Origin: Deltaproteobacteria bacterium
GTDB taxonomy: Bacteria; Myxococcota_A; UBA9160; UBA4427
Direction: 5' to 3'
DNA length: 37,356 nucleotides
NCBI GenBank assembly: GCA_002691205.1
Contig: NZHD01000099.1
Span: 22,568-59,923, forward strand
Each line of letters opens with the position of its first letter. Position 1 is the stretch's first letter. The notes under the pieces were generated by a model. The model had not been told where the DNA came from, did not search any database, and saw only the letters and a list, made by a program, of their open reading frames with translations. Positions 1 through 7,985 of this stretch are shown here, piece after piece. The position numbers were made by a program, and so were the translations under genes.

Positions 1-1002
1 TATTGTATCGGAAACTTCGCCAATGCTCTCAAACTAGGTTGCGACTGCCTGGGCGAAATTCACTACTTCGATTCACACTTTCTAGGATGGGACGGCATTC
101 CGGTCACCATTGAAAACGCCATCTGCATGCATGAAGAAGACTATGGAATACTTTGGAAGCACACAGACCTTCACACGGGCAACGTCGAGGTCAGGCGCTC
201 TCGCCGCTTAGTGATCAGTACGATTCACACTGTGGGGAACTACGAATACGGGTTTTTCTGGTACCTCTATCTCGACGGCACGATCCAAATGGAGGTAAAA
301 CTCACAGGCATTGTGGGTGTTTCCGCTGTGGCTCCTGGCGAAAATAGCGATACTGCTCCACTGATTGCACCCCAGTTAGCCTCGCCAAATCATCAACACT
401 TATTCTCTTTCCGACTGGACTTTGAAGTTGACGGCCGAGACAATAGTGTTTTCGAGATCAATGCAATCCCCGACCCGGTGAGTTCGGAAAACCCCGCCGG
501 TACCGTTTTTCGATCCACTCCCACTCCACTGTCCTCCGAACGCGATGCAATGCGCAACACCCATTCGGAAAGCAGTCGCCATTGGAAAATTACCAACCCA
601 AACGTCCTCAACCGCCTCGGCCAACCCGTCGCCTATAAACTCCTTCCTCAGGGCACACCGACTCTTCTCGCCCGCGATGGCTCCGTCCACTCAACACGTG
701 CTGGCTTCGCGCGACACAACTTCTGGGCGACAGCACATAACTCTTCAGAACTCTCAGCGGCGTCTGAGTTCACTAATCTAAATTCGCGAGAGGGCGGCCT
801 TCCGGAATACGTCAAGCAAAATCGCTCTCTTGAGAACACGGACATTGTGGCTTGGCACACCTTCGGCCTCACTCATGTGGCTAGGCCAGAAGACTGGCCA
901 GTCATGCCAGTGGAATACTGTGGCTTTTCTCTTGTGCCGGTTGGATTCTTCGACCGAAACCCCGCCCTCGACTTGCCTCCATCCAAAAAATGCGACAGCT
1001 GA
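1..1002 (+). CDS. Copper amine oxidase (primary-amine oxidase), 3' part
   Basis: This is the C-terminal catalytic region of a copper/topaquinone amine oxidase, which oxidises primary amines to aldehydes with release of ammonia and hydrogen peroxide. The frame is open from base 1, so the start lies upstream of the window; 333 residues are present. The reading begins with the family segment ANALKLGCDCLGEIHYFD. The NYEY motif places the tyrosine that becomes topaquinone at 241-243. The two paired copper histidines (HQH) are at 391-399 and the third is likely at 874-876, in the segment before RPEDWPVMP. The conserved tail GFFDRNPALDLP is present. All catalytic features in this half are intact. 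It ends 17 bases before the convergent SnoaL-like gene. The substrate cannot be told from this part. Confidence 0.95.
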   Translation, partial: YCIGNFANALKLGCDCLGEIHYFDSHFLGWDGIPVTIENAICMHEEDYGILWKHTDLHTGNVEVRRSRRLVISTIHTVGNYEYGFFWYLYLDGTIQMEVKLTGIVGVSAVAPGENSDTAPLIAPQLASPNHQHLFSFRLDFEVDGRDNSVFEINAIPDPVSSENPAGTVFRSTPTPLSSERDAMRNTHSESSRHWKITNPNVLNRLGQPVAYKLLPQGTPTLLARDGSVHSTRAGFARHNFWATAHNSSELSAASEFTNLNSREGGLPEYVKQNRSLENTDIVAWHTFGLTHVARPEDWPVMPVEYCGFSLVPVGFFDRNPALDLPPSKKCDS

Positions 1003-1019
1003 GGACGGTTCCATCAGAC

Positions 1020-1427
1020 TCAGTCTGGCTGCTCAAACTGCATATCACTCATTTGCCAATACCCTCGCAGGTTAGTGATTTGGCCGGTCTCATTTACGTA
1101 GTAGGTAAAAATACCTCGTACCGTCGATTTAACTCCGCCTGGTAGAGCTGTGGTGAGTGTCAGTACATGGGCAGACGTATTGCCAGCTACATGTGACTCA
1201 TGAACTTCCACCGAGATGTCAGAAGTCGACATGTTCTGATCGTAAAAATCACTCAGCTCAGTTTTTCCTCGTACTCCCTGCCCTGTCGGATTCGTAATCG
1301 CCACGCCAATTGGGTCTTCTAGGCAGATGTCATCTGCCATAAGCGCCAACCAACCCTCTTTATCTTTTGCTTGGACACATCGCCAAGAGTTTCGCGCCGC
1401 TTCCATCGCTGGGTGAATCTCACTCAT
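1020..1427 (-). CDS. SnoaL-like / NTF2-fold protein
   Basis: This 135-residue protein of the SnoaL/ketosteroid-isomerase-like (NTF2) fold resembles small polyketide-cyclase-like or association domains: an N-terminal helix, DDICLEDPIG, then strands with a terminal RGYWQM. Family members range from isomerases to non-catalytic binders, so no reaction is assigned. I chose the ATG at 1427 over a TTG at 1442 because AAGGAGAG lies just upstream. This start overlaps the stop of the upstream acetyltransferase gene by eight bases, which points to translational coupling and one transcript. No signal peptide is seen, so it is probably cytoplasmic. Confidence 0.8.
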   Translation of the reverse strand: MSEIHPAMEAARNSWRCVQAKDKEGWLALMADDICLEDPIGVAITNPTGQGVRGKTELSDFYDQNMSTSDISVEVHESHVAGNTSAHVLTLTTALPGGVKSTVRGIFTYYVNETGQITNLRGYWQMSDMQFEQPD

Positions 1428-2010
1428 CACTCTCTCCTTCAATTAAAGTCAGTCCACCGCCTTCGACGTCTTCAGAGTACGTACGACCGCATCGACACTT
1501 CAGGTTTCCATCCAGCTTTTCACCACAAACGCAGGCCCAACCGACCCGTCGAGCTGGATTTCCAACGACGAGTGCGTGCTTAGGTACATCTCGTGTAACC
1601 ACTGCGCCCGCACCCACAAATGCATACTCGTTGATCGTAACTCCGCAGACAACGGTTACGCCTGCAGCCAACGAAGCGCCTTTACAAACTCGAGTCGGTA
1701 GCCATCCATTCTCTTCCGTACGGATAGCCACTCGAGGCGCTGGATCATTCGAAAACACTGTGCCTGGCCCTACGAAGACTTCATCTTCGATTTCAACTCG
1801 ATCATAGACCTGCACGCCCACCTTTAGAACGACGCGATTTCCCAATCTGCAGCCTGTCTCAAGAAAGACATAATCACTGATATTGCAACCAGAACCAATC
1901 ACAACACCCGGGAGAATATGAGAAAACGCCCAAATCCGAGTATCAGCTCCGATTTGATCACTTTCGCAGATTGCTTTTTCATGGACAAAAACACTGCTGT
2001 CCAAATTCAT
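1420..2010 (-). CDS. Left-handed beta-helix sugar N-acetyltransferase (WbpD-like) with zinc-ribbon-like tail
   Basis: This 196-residue protein has hexapeptide repeats through roughly residues 10-155 (for example IGADTRIW, VVIGSGCNISDYV, VFVGPGTVFSND, AFVGAGAVVTRDV), the left-handed parallel beta-helix typical of acetyl-CoA-dependent acyltransferases. The GNPARRVGW ending matches the WbpD/WlbB group, which N-acetylates 3-amino sugars of nucleotide-linked uronic acids for surface polysaccharide. The C-terminus adds two Cys pairs (CVCG and CRCG, residues about 160-175) that look like a zinc ribbon. The start is ATG at 2010 after a weak AAGGCGG. No partner aminotransferase or sugar oxidoreductase is next to it, so the substrate is inferred only from family resemblance. 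Confidence 0.88.
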   Translation of the reverse strand: MNLDSSVFVHEKAICESDQIGADTRIWAFSHILPGVVIGSGCNISDYVFLETGCRLGNRVVLKVGVQVYDRVEIEDEVFVGPGTVFSNDPAPRVAIRTEENGWLPTRVCKGASLAAGVTVVCGVTINEYAFVGAGAVVTRDVPKHALVVGNPARRVGWACVCGEKLDGNLKCRCGRTYSEDVEGGGLTLIEGESDE

Positions 2011-2198
2011 GAGGGCCGCCTTCGTCTTTTATCTCAATATATCCTTAAAGTATGTTTCGATGGATACACTTTTTTCTAACAACTTTTATCTCATTAAAAA
2101 GCCTACCATTTACTTCCAAGATAAAGATACCAAAATCAGAATATTACCCATAGGACCCGTCCGAGACTAATCGTTCACCTTTCCTCAGAGGACTATCG

Positions 2199-2834
2199 AT
2201 GTATACGCCACCTTGGTTTGCCGAAGAAGATAAAAAGACTCTCGTTTCATTTATGCGCGAGTATCCGTTCGCGTCTCTCATCTCATATGCAGAGGATGGA
2301 CCCATTGCGTCGCATCTCCCTCTTGAGTTTCTAGCGGATGAGCGCGAGGAACACGGCGTTCTGGTAGGTCACGTTGCTCGACAGAATCCGCACTGGCGTA
2401 GTTTTAAATCGAAAAATGAGTCCCTCATCATCTTCAGTGGACCACATGAGTACATTTCACCCTCTTGGTATAAATCTAAATCCCTCGTACCTACATGGAA
2501 CTACGCCGCTGTGCATGCTTACGGTCACATCGAAGTCATCGAAGAAGAGCAGCGCGTCCGGGACATTCTCAACTTACTCATAGACCGCTTCGAGAGCCCT
2601 CGGGCGGAACCTTGGGTGAATGAGCTAGATCCAGACTTCATGCAGAAACTACAGTCCTCTATTGTTGCTTTTTCGTTCTCGATCAATCGCCTTCAAGGGA
2701 AATTCAAACTCAGCCAGAACCGCTCTCAAGAGGACCAGCGGGCCAGCCTTCATGGCCTTTTGAAAGAACCTTCCAAACCCAAGGAAACACTGGCCGCATT
2801 CTGGCAGAAAAGGCTTGAAGAGCACGACCTCTAA
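2199..2834 (+). CDS. PaiB-family FMN-binding split-barrel protein
   Basis: This 211-residue protein resembles PaiB, a flavin-reductase-like split-barrel protein. In Bacillus PaiB is described as a negative regulator of sporulation and protease genes, though many relatives are probably FMN- or haem-binding proteins without proven regulatory function. The family N-terminus is MYTPPWFAEED, followed by ASHLPLEF, GHVARQNPHW, and SPSWY with PTWNY. The length is normal for the family. The start is ATG with AGAGGA nine bases upstream. The gene stands alone, with a 188-base AT-rich stretch upstream that separates it from the divergent acetyltransferase and probably holds both promoters. A hairpin-T-tract terminator follows at 2896. 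Confidence 0.88.
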   Translation: MYTPPWFAEEDKKTLVSFMREYPFASLISYAEDGPIASHLPLEFLADEREEHGVLVGHVARQNPHWRSFKSKNESLIIFSGPHEYISPSWYKSKSLVPTWNYAAVHAYGHIEVIEEEQRVRDILNLLIDRFESPRAEPWVNELDPDFMQKLQSSIVAFSFSINRLQGKFKLSQNRSQEDQRASLHGLLKEPSKPKETLAAFWQKRLEEHDL

Positions 2835-2895
2835 CGTCGCTCAAGCGCATATCCTATTAAGAGGTCTAGGCGCTGATCCACCTTATCACGCCAAA

Positions 2896-2921
2896 GCTTC
2901 TCTTACAGGAGAAGCCTTTTT
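2896..2921 (+). terminator. Intrinsic terminator after the PaiB-family gene
   Basis: The arms GCTTCTC and GAGAAGC form a perfect seven-base stem with a six-base loop, followed by C and five T on the plus strand. It sits about 60 bases after the stop of the PaiB-family gene and just before the convergent stop of the ApeP-like gene. On the minus strand it is followed by only three T, so it may end the leftward operon weakly as well. Confidence 0.75.
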
Positions 2922-2949
2922 GACGGCCCCTTGGACTCTCCGTGCACTT

Positions 2950-3423
2950 CTAGATGGAATCGGTGGTCGGAACGACCTTCTCAACTGAAACAGACAGGCG
3001 GCCCTCTGCGAGTGGAGCAGACTCAATCCCACCTTCTTCAGTAAATATCGAGCACGTGTGAGAAATCGCGCCGAGTTCAGGCCGCCCTCGCAAGGGTCTT
3101 GAGCACACATGGAGACTCATCTCAATCGGAATCTCCACAACATGAATCTTCAATCGACTCACCGACATTAAAAACCCTCCATGTACCTCTCGATTATGGA
3201 TATATGAAAAGAGCCCTTCGTGTGCAGCCATGCACTGCGCCATATATTCGATGGCCAACCATGTCGGAATCGAGCCGTCTCTAGCTTGCAACCACCTACT
3301 CTTCCCAGCATCAATATGAGCAATGGTCTGCAAATCCGTATGCTCAATGACTCGATCAAGCAGAAGCGCCGACCCTTTGTGGTACAAAACTTCATCGAGA
3401 GGCGGGAGATCACTTGTGCGCAT
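2950..3423 (-). CDS. apeP-like: ApeP-like 3-hydroxyacyl-[ACP] dehydratase (hotdog fold)
   Basis: This 157-residue hotdog-fold protein resembles the ApeP dehydratases of aryl-polyene clusters, which remove water from 3-hydroxyacyl-ACP intermediates during polyene growth. Visible family marks are LPPLDEVLYHKGSALLLDRV at the N-terminus, AIEYMAQCMAAHEGL on the central helix, and GFLMSVSRLKIH. I chose ATG at 3423 because AGGAGATTCCC precedes it. The longer reading from 3492 would lie deep inside the upstream gene and adds residues foreign to the family. The gene overlaps the end of the acyltransferase by 14 bases and is the last gene of the leftward operon. It may act beside, or instead of, the ApeI-type domain of the upstream ligase fusion. 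Confidence 0.85.
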   Translation of the reverse strand: MRTSDLPPLDEVLYHKGSALLLDRVIEHTDLQTIAHIDAGKSRWLQARDGSIPTWLAIEYMAQCMAAHEGLFSYIHNREVHGGFLMSVSRLKIHVVEIPIEMSLHVCSRPLRGRPELGAISHTCSIFTEEGGIESAPLAEGRLSVSVEKVVPTTDSI

Positions 3424-4366
3424 GGGAATCTCCTGACCAAAAGTCATAGAAGTTGAACCACTGAAAAGGGGAATCCAGGCAATAGTACTCAAGTCTTGAA
3501 ACGAATCTTTTCATCTGGCTCAAGACTAGAGCATCTCTTTCAGAGCGAGGCACTCTTTCGCCGTCAGACAATTCTTCCATAAAAACTTCATACCTACCCC
3601 TTCCTCTTCTAAGTCCGACGGTAAAAATAATCGGCAAACCCATCAGCGCTGAGAGATGAAACGGGCCTTGCGAGAAGGAGGCTTCGCTTCCCAAAAAATT
3701 AATTCGAGAAACCCTTTTTTGAGAAGTTTCGCCAACGCGGTCCGCCAATATGGCGACGAATTCTCCTCGCTCTATACAACGACGAACTTCAAACCCAGTC
3801 TGTGAGGAAGTGGGGTCTAAATTAATCACTCGAATCATGGACTCGGGATCAAGTGCCGAAAAAGCATCATTTATTCGCTGCGCATTATCGATATACATGA
3901 TGACATTTACGGGTACGTTTGCCTCGCGGGCAACCAAGCGAAGCATGTCAAAGCTCCCCAAGTGGGCGCCAACCAACATAGCCCCCTTGCCCTGATCCAG
4001 TAGCTTTTCCATGCATCCTAGACCCTGGTATGTAACATTAAACCTCTCCGTTCGATTCGCCCAAAGTGCAAAACGGTCTAGGATAATTTGCGCGAAGCAG
4101 TGAAGATGGCGGAATATATCGAAAGCACGAGGAGGCCTCTCACTTTTCGACAACGCCACTCTGTTTAAAAAATCTTTTGAAGATTTCCGCGCAGACGAAT
4201 CAAACAAGAAGTAGTAAAAAGCAATCAAGGGGAGCAAAAAGCGAAGAGACTCTGAGCTTAGGCGCCGAGCACCCCAGATCGCAAACTTCATCCAAAGCCC
4301 TGATCCGCGCTCGGCTCTTTTGTCCCATGTTGAATCGCGAGACATTTCATCTGACTCTCTATACAT
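3410..4366 (-). CDS. LpxL/HtrB-like lipid acyltransferase
   Basis: This 318-residue protein is of the lipid A biosynthesis (LpxL/HtrB) acyltransferase family. These inner-membrane enzymes move an acyl chain from ACP or CoA to a lipid acceptor. It shows the N-terminal WDKRAERGSGLWMKFAIW pattern, a membrane-anchor segment near residues 40-55, and the H-x4-D catalytic motif in GAHLGSFD. The ATG at 4366 overlaps the upstream stop as TAATG. A second ATG at 4345 has a slightly better ribosome site and is possible. Aryl-polyene clusters commonly carry such an enzyme (the ApeJ region), thought to help place the polyene on a membrane lipid, so a polyene-lipid role is inferred rather than lipid A synthesis. 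Confidence 0.87.
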   Translation of the reverse strand: MYRESDEMSRDSTWDKRAERGSGLWMKFAIWGARRLSSESLRFLLPLIAFYYFLFDSSARKSSKDFLNRVALSKSERPPRAFDIFRHLHCFAQIILDRFALWANRTERFNVTYQGLGCMEKLLDQGKGAMLVGAHLGSFDMLRLVAREANVPVNVIMYIDNAQRINDAFSALDPESMIRVINLDPTSSQTGFEVRRCIERGEFVAILADRVGETSQKRVSRINFLGSEASFSQGPFHLSALMGLPIIFTVGLRRGRGRYEVFMEELSDGERVPRSERDALVLSQMKRFVSRLEYYCLDSPFQWFNFYDFWSGDSHAHK

Positions 4367-5091
4367 TACGTGCGCCGCATCTTGGTAAGTCCATTCCGAA
4401 ACGGTTCGATGGCTAAGCGAATATACGTTCTCGCAATGAGCAGATTATCTTCCCGCATTCTAAAATGCGAAATACCAAAGTCTGGATATCTCACGGAAGT
4501 ATCAATGTTCTTAACCGGCACACCCGCTCTCACCATCCGTATCAGAAGCTCTGGGTCAAATTCCATACGATCGGCTGTGCGGTGACTTTCAATAATTTCA
4601 ATGACGGGAGCAAGAGGGATTACTCTGAATCCGCAAAGCGGATCAGCAATCTTCATGGAAAACGTTTCGATCCACACAATGAGCCTTGAGATCTTTCGAC
4701 CGTGTAACCGATGCCAAGGAACTGAATCGTCAAAAATTGGATTTCCAAGCACGAGAGCTCTGGGCTGAGCTCGTGAAGCTTCAAGAAAAAGAGGGATATC
4801 CGATGACGCGTGTTGACCATCCGCATCAATCTGGACAACGTGAGTTGAACCTCGTTCATAAGCAGCCCGGTAGGCAGTACGAAGAGCTGCGCCTTTGCCA
4901 CGGTTCTCGGCGTGATGAATCACCTCTAGCCAATCGTATTCTCCCTCGAGTCGCTTAAGTTCTGAAAGTGTATCGGCGCCACTTCCATCGTTGACGATAA
5001 TGCACGGAAGACGTAAGTCCTCAAGGCCCTTCAAAACGCCACCGATACTCGCACCATGATTAAAAATCGGGATGACCAAGCACGGAATCAA
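4366..5091 (-). CDS. Family 2 glycosyltransferase (DPM1/polyprenol-phosphate type)
   Basis: This 241-residue GT-A fold glycosyltransferase starts directly with the nucleotide-sugar-binding strand (LVIPIFNHG), followed by IIVNDGSGAD, HHAENRGKGAAL and the metal-binding QIDADGQH. CGFRVIP and EFDPELLIR are typical of the dolichol-phosphate-mannose-synthase-like group. No C-terminal membrane segments are obvious. I chose TTG at 5091: it has AAGGAGG seven bases upstream and overlaps the stop of the ligase-dehydratase gene as TTGA. An earlier codon at 5166 would add about 25 unrelated residues. In aryl-polyene clusters such an enzyme is thought to build the head group to which the polyene is attached. 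The sugar donor is unknown. Confidence 0.9.
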   Translation of the reverse strand: MIPCLVIPIFNHGASIGGVLKGLEDLRLPCIIVNDGSGADTLSELKRLEGEYDWLEVIHHAENRGKGAALRTAYRAAYERGSTHVVQIDADGQHASSDIPLFLEASRAQPRALVLGNPIFDDSVPWHRLHGRKISRLIVWIETFSMKIADPLCGFRVIPLAPVIEIIESHRTADRMEFDPELLIRMVRAGVPVKNIDTSVRYPDFGISHFRMREDNLLIARTYIRLAIEPFRNGLTKMRRT

Positions 5092-6878
5092 GAGACTTCC
5101 TCCTTGGCCCGCGTGATAGCAGCTAGGCTGATCGTTCCCTTCACGAACTCGGCATCGTCGCCCCATATGCGGAGGCGGAGTTTACCGTCTTGACTCTTTC
5201 GTACGTTGACTCGAAAAAAATCTCCTGGACGTAATGTCGTCAAGAACTTGAGCGAGTCGATCTTGGAGATCCTGGGTGCGCCTCCCAAGAGCTGAGACGC
5301 CGTATCAAGGGCCCAGTCAATTTCGAGGACTCCGGGAACCATGGGGTTTCCGGGGAAGTGACCAGGAAAGCAGGAAAGGTCTTCGGGGACCTGGCAAGCT
5401 CGCTCAATAAAATGAGAACCATAAAACTCGTCCAGCAGAATCGGTCGATCCATGAGGAACTCGTTAAAACCTGCAGAGGAAAAAAGACCCGCCAAAGCCT
5501 CCTTCGTCAGTTTTCCAACAGAATCCTCCGGCAATTGATGCACCATCCTCCAATAGCGAGGATGCATCACAGGATCCCAGGATTCGACAAGCGTGGAACG
5601 AATTTCACGGCCGTACAATCGCCGCCCCTCGTCCTCCAAAAAACGCCACCCTTCCGACGAAGGGACAACAGCTGCAGCCACACGCATCACGGCTTCTTTT
5701 TCGATCCCGAGCAAGGCCACCTCATCGATTAAACGATGCTCACGCAAATCTGATTCCATTCGAGTAAGATCAATCCGTTTCTCGCCGATCTTAACCACGT
5801 GATCAACTCGACCCTCCAGACGAAAAGTGCCGTCGGCCAGAAGAGATATACGATCTCCTGTAACAAAACCCACATCACCCGTGTCTACGCTGACGAAAGG
5901 CGAACTCACCCGCATCACGTCTTGATCGGATTCGCACTCAAGATCAACAGAAGGAAAGCAAACCCAAAGGTCAGATCCTTTACCTTTCCCTTGAGACCTC
6001 CACGCAATGCCACCGGTTTCGGTTGATCCAAGAACTTCAATCGGAGGAATCTCTAGTAGCTCTTCAATTTTTTGAGCCGTGGCTTCTTGCAAGGGCCCAC
6101 CCGATGAAAAAATGAGTCGACAGACTCCATTCAGCCCCGAAGTGCCTCCGTGTCGGACCAAGCGCTTGAGGTGAGTCGGCACACTCGCAAGCACACAATC
6201 TTGTGCGGAAATCATGTTTTGAATCGCTTCTTCTGCATGAAGAAAATGTCGTGAATGGAAAACTCGATGCGTCCCCAACGGCCAAAGAACACCAAAGAGG
6301 AGACCATAGAGGTGTTGATGAGAGGCGGTCGCGAAAATCATTGCACCCTGGACGCCCTCTCCCCAAAGAGCTTCAATTTCAGCCACTTCATCCTCTAGAT
6401 GACTAATGCATTTCATAATCGGCTTCTCGCCGCCCGTCGTTCCCGACGTATACAGCTCAATCGCTTCGCTATCACGTGCCAGTGGTTCTAATTCCCGAAA
6501 GTCGTTCGTTTCTATTCCGTCTAAGAGCGGATGAAGAAAATGCCCTTCTGGCAGCCAATCCGGCCGATCGCAAATCACACCGACAGCCCGCGTCTGCAAA
6601 CTACGCAAAGACTCGGGCTGGCGGTTTGGGGGGGAAATGGCGTACCGGCCCGAATGCCAAAGAGCGAACAATCCCACTGCAAAACAGTAGGCATCATCCG
6701 TTAGGAGAATCCATGGGCCATTGGGTTCCCGGATGAGACGTTCCCGTAGGCTCCAGACGTCCTCGCGGAACTGTAACCAAGACACTCGATGATCAGTCTC
6801 CGAAGAAGAATCCCAACGACGAGCCACTTCTGCTGCAGGCTCCCGCTGCGAAAGGAGAAGACTACATACGGGATTCAA
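5088..6878 (-). CDS. apeH-apeI-like: Adenylate-forming acyl ligase fused to ApeI/FabA-like dehydratase
   Basis: This is a two-domain protein of 596 residues. Residues about 1-470 form an ANL-superfamily ligase with the phosphate-binding TSGTTGGEKPIMK (144-156), LGSTETGG (A5) and a DHVVKIGEKRIDL hinge region. It would activate an aromatic or fatty acid as acyl-AMP for loading on the ACP. Residues about 480-596 form a hotdog dehydratase with GHFPGNPMVPGVLEID. His507 and Asp521 sit at the catalytic positions, Asp being the FabA-type choice. In the E. coli aryl-polyene system these roles are assigned to ApeH and ApeI. The start is TTG at 6878, two bases after the ACP stop. The fusion ties starter or acyl loading and dehydration to one polypeptide, next to its ACP. 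Confidence 0.9.
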   Translation of the reverse strand: MNPVCSLLLSQREPAAEVARRWDSSSETDHRVSWLQFREDVWSLRERLIREPNGPWILLTDDAYCFAVGLFALWHSGRYAISPPNRQPESLRSLQTRAVGVICDRPDWLPEGHFLHPLLDGIETNDFRELEPLARDSEAIELYTSGTTGGEKPIMKCISHLEDEVAEIEALWGEGVQGAMIFATASHQHLYGLLFGVLWPLGTHRVFHSRHFLHAEEAIQNMISAQDCVLASVPTHLKRLVRHGGTSGLNGVCRLIFSSGGPLQEATAQKIEELLEIPPIEVLGSTETGGIAWRSQGKGKGSDLWVCFPSVDLECESDQDVMRVSSPFVSVDTGDVGFVTGDRISLLADGTFRLEGRVDHVVKIGEKRIDLTRMESDLREHRLIDEVALLGIEKEAVMRVAAAVVPSSEGWRFLEDEGRRLYGREIRSTLVESWDPVMHPRYWRMVHQLPEDSVGKLTKEALAGLFSSAGFNEFLMDRPILLDEFYGSHFIERACQVPEDLSCFPGHFPGNPMVPGVLEIDWALDTASQLLGGAPRISKIDSLKFLTTLRPGDFFRVNVRKSQDGKLRLRIWGDDAEFVKGTISLAAITRAKEEVS

Positions 6879-6880
6879 TC

Positions 6881-7144
6881 CTATGAACTCCCCAGAACGA
6901 AATCGGCCAACGTCTTGATCGATACAAAAATTTTCTGATTTTGATCTGGATCATCGCCAAGAGTCACGCCGTACTTCTCTTCGATCGCCATTGCAATCTC
7001 AAGAGCATCAATCGAATCGAGGTCTAGCCCATCTCCGAAAAGGGGAGCCTCAGTCTCGATTTCAGCCCACGTGACATCTTCAAGAGCAAGAGTATCTACA
7101 ACTAATTCTTTGAGCTCATCACAGAGCGAATTCACGTCAGACAA
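6881..7144 (-). CDS. Acyl carrier protein (ApeE/ApeF-like)
   Basis: This acyl carrier protein has the phosphopantetheine site DLDSIDALE, where Ser is the attachment residue, followed by the helix IAMAIEEKYGV. I chose TTG at 7144 (87 residues), which has GAGAGG about ten bases upstream and overlaps the upstream stop by eight bases. A GTG at 7135 would give 84 residues. Longer readings reach deep into the acyltransferase gene and are unlikely. It is the only ACP visible in the window, while characterised aryl-polyene systems usually have two. It presumably carries the growing chain for KS-CLF, KR and dehydratases. Confidence 0.93.
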   Translation of the reverse strand: MSDVNSLCDELKELVVDTLALEDVTWAEIETEAPLFGDGLDLDSIDALEIAMAIEEKYGVTLGDDPDQNQKIFVSIKTLADFVLGSS

Positions 7145-7985
7145 TTGAAACTTGCCTCTCAAAATAATGCCGCATTGATTCAGTAACCTCTCGAGCGACC
7201 CGAGCCTGACTTTCATCCGACTGAGCCATCCTACACACCGGCAGAGAATCACCAACGCAAAGTGTTAATTCAAATCTCTTTCTCGGCACATCCCACCATT
7301 TCTCTTCTCGGTTGAGGGTAGGCGGATTGCATCGAATCGTTACAGGCACCAGGCTCCTATTGGCCCTAATCGCGATGTGTGCCGCACCCCGATTGAATGT
7401 CCCTAAACCTTGACTTGGAGATCTCGTCCCTTCTGGGAAAATCATAATAGAGCGCCCTCGATTCAGTTTCTCAACGCAAATATCGACCATACGAGGACCG
7501 TCTCCGCTGGGAATATAGCCAGCGCCCTGGGCAGCCAAACCCAAGAACCTGTCGTGGAAGTACCGCTCCTTGACCACACAGTCCACCTGCGGCATCTGAG
7601 ACATCAATACGACAGCATCCAGAAGGGTCGGATGATTGGCCACCACTAAAATCCCGGGCTCTTTCAACTTCTCCTCTCCCTCAAATCGGATCACGCACGT
7701 GCCGGCTGCTTGAATCAAGAACAAATAGCCCTGCGCCATCCTTTGAATCCAACCCTGGATTCTTACTTCCTGTTTTGTACCGGTGCCCCATATGAATCGA
7801 GAGATCGGGATAAGAACTAGCCCTAAAAGCAATGACAGAACCCCAAGAAGAATAAAAGCAAACGCTTTCACTAGCGTCCGAAACACCCTTGAGACAGACC
7901 TCCAAAGTGGCCCCGCCAAACGCTCATCCACCTTTTTGGGCTGGAATTCACTCTGCATGGGCAGAGTGTACAGCGAGAACCTCAC
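7137..7985 (-). CDS. 1-acylglycerol-3-phosphate O-acyltransferase family protein (ApeD-like position)
   Basis: This 282-residue PlsC-type acyltransferase has an N-terminal membrane segment (about residues 35-65, rich in Leu/Ile/Phe), the NHPTLLDAV catalytic motif (H-x4-D), the FPEGTRS substrate motif and the LVPVTIR block. Family members acylate lysophosphatidate at the inner membrane. Inside this cluster it is more likely to be one of the acyltransferases that place the polyene on its lipid carrier. The start is GTG at 7985, with GAGGT nine bases upstream. An ATG at 7958 lacks a visible ribosome site. It is the first recognised gene of the leftward operon and is coupled to the ACP by overlap. 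Confidence 0.9.
   Translation of the reverse strand: MRFSLYTLPMQSEFQPKKVDERLAGPLWRSVSRVFRTLVKAFAFILLGVLSLLLGLVLIPISRFIWGTGTKQEVRIQGWIQRMAQGYLFLIQAAGTCVIRFEGEEKLKEPGILVVANHPTLLDAVVLMSQMPQVDCVVKERYFHDRFLGLAAQGAGYIPSGDGPRMVDICVEKLNRGRSIMIFPEGTRSPSQGLGTFNRGAAHIAIRANRSLVPVTIRCNPPTLNREEKWWDVPRKRFELTLCVGDSLPVCRMAQSDESQARVAREVTESMRHYFERQVSIV

Noticed and set aside
1367..1807. 146-codon rightward frame over the acetyltransferase gene
   Set aside because: It is antisense to the hexapeptide-repeat coding sequence. The Ser/Thr/Pro-rich translation is a by-product of the repeats.
2040..2066. TATCC...GGATA inverted repeat upstream of the acetyltransferase as an operator
   Set aside because: Five-base arms with a 17-base spacer in AT-rich DNA are expected by chance.
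7145..7255. Longer N-terminus for the acyl carrier protein
   Set aside because: It would lie wholly inside the upstream acyltransferase gene and adds 37 residues not seen in ACPs. The TTG at 7144 has a ribosome site and gives a normal length.
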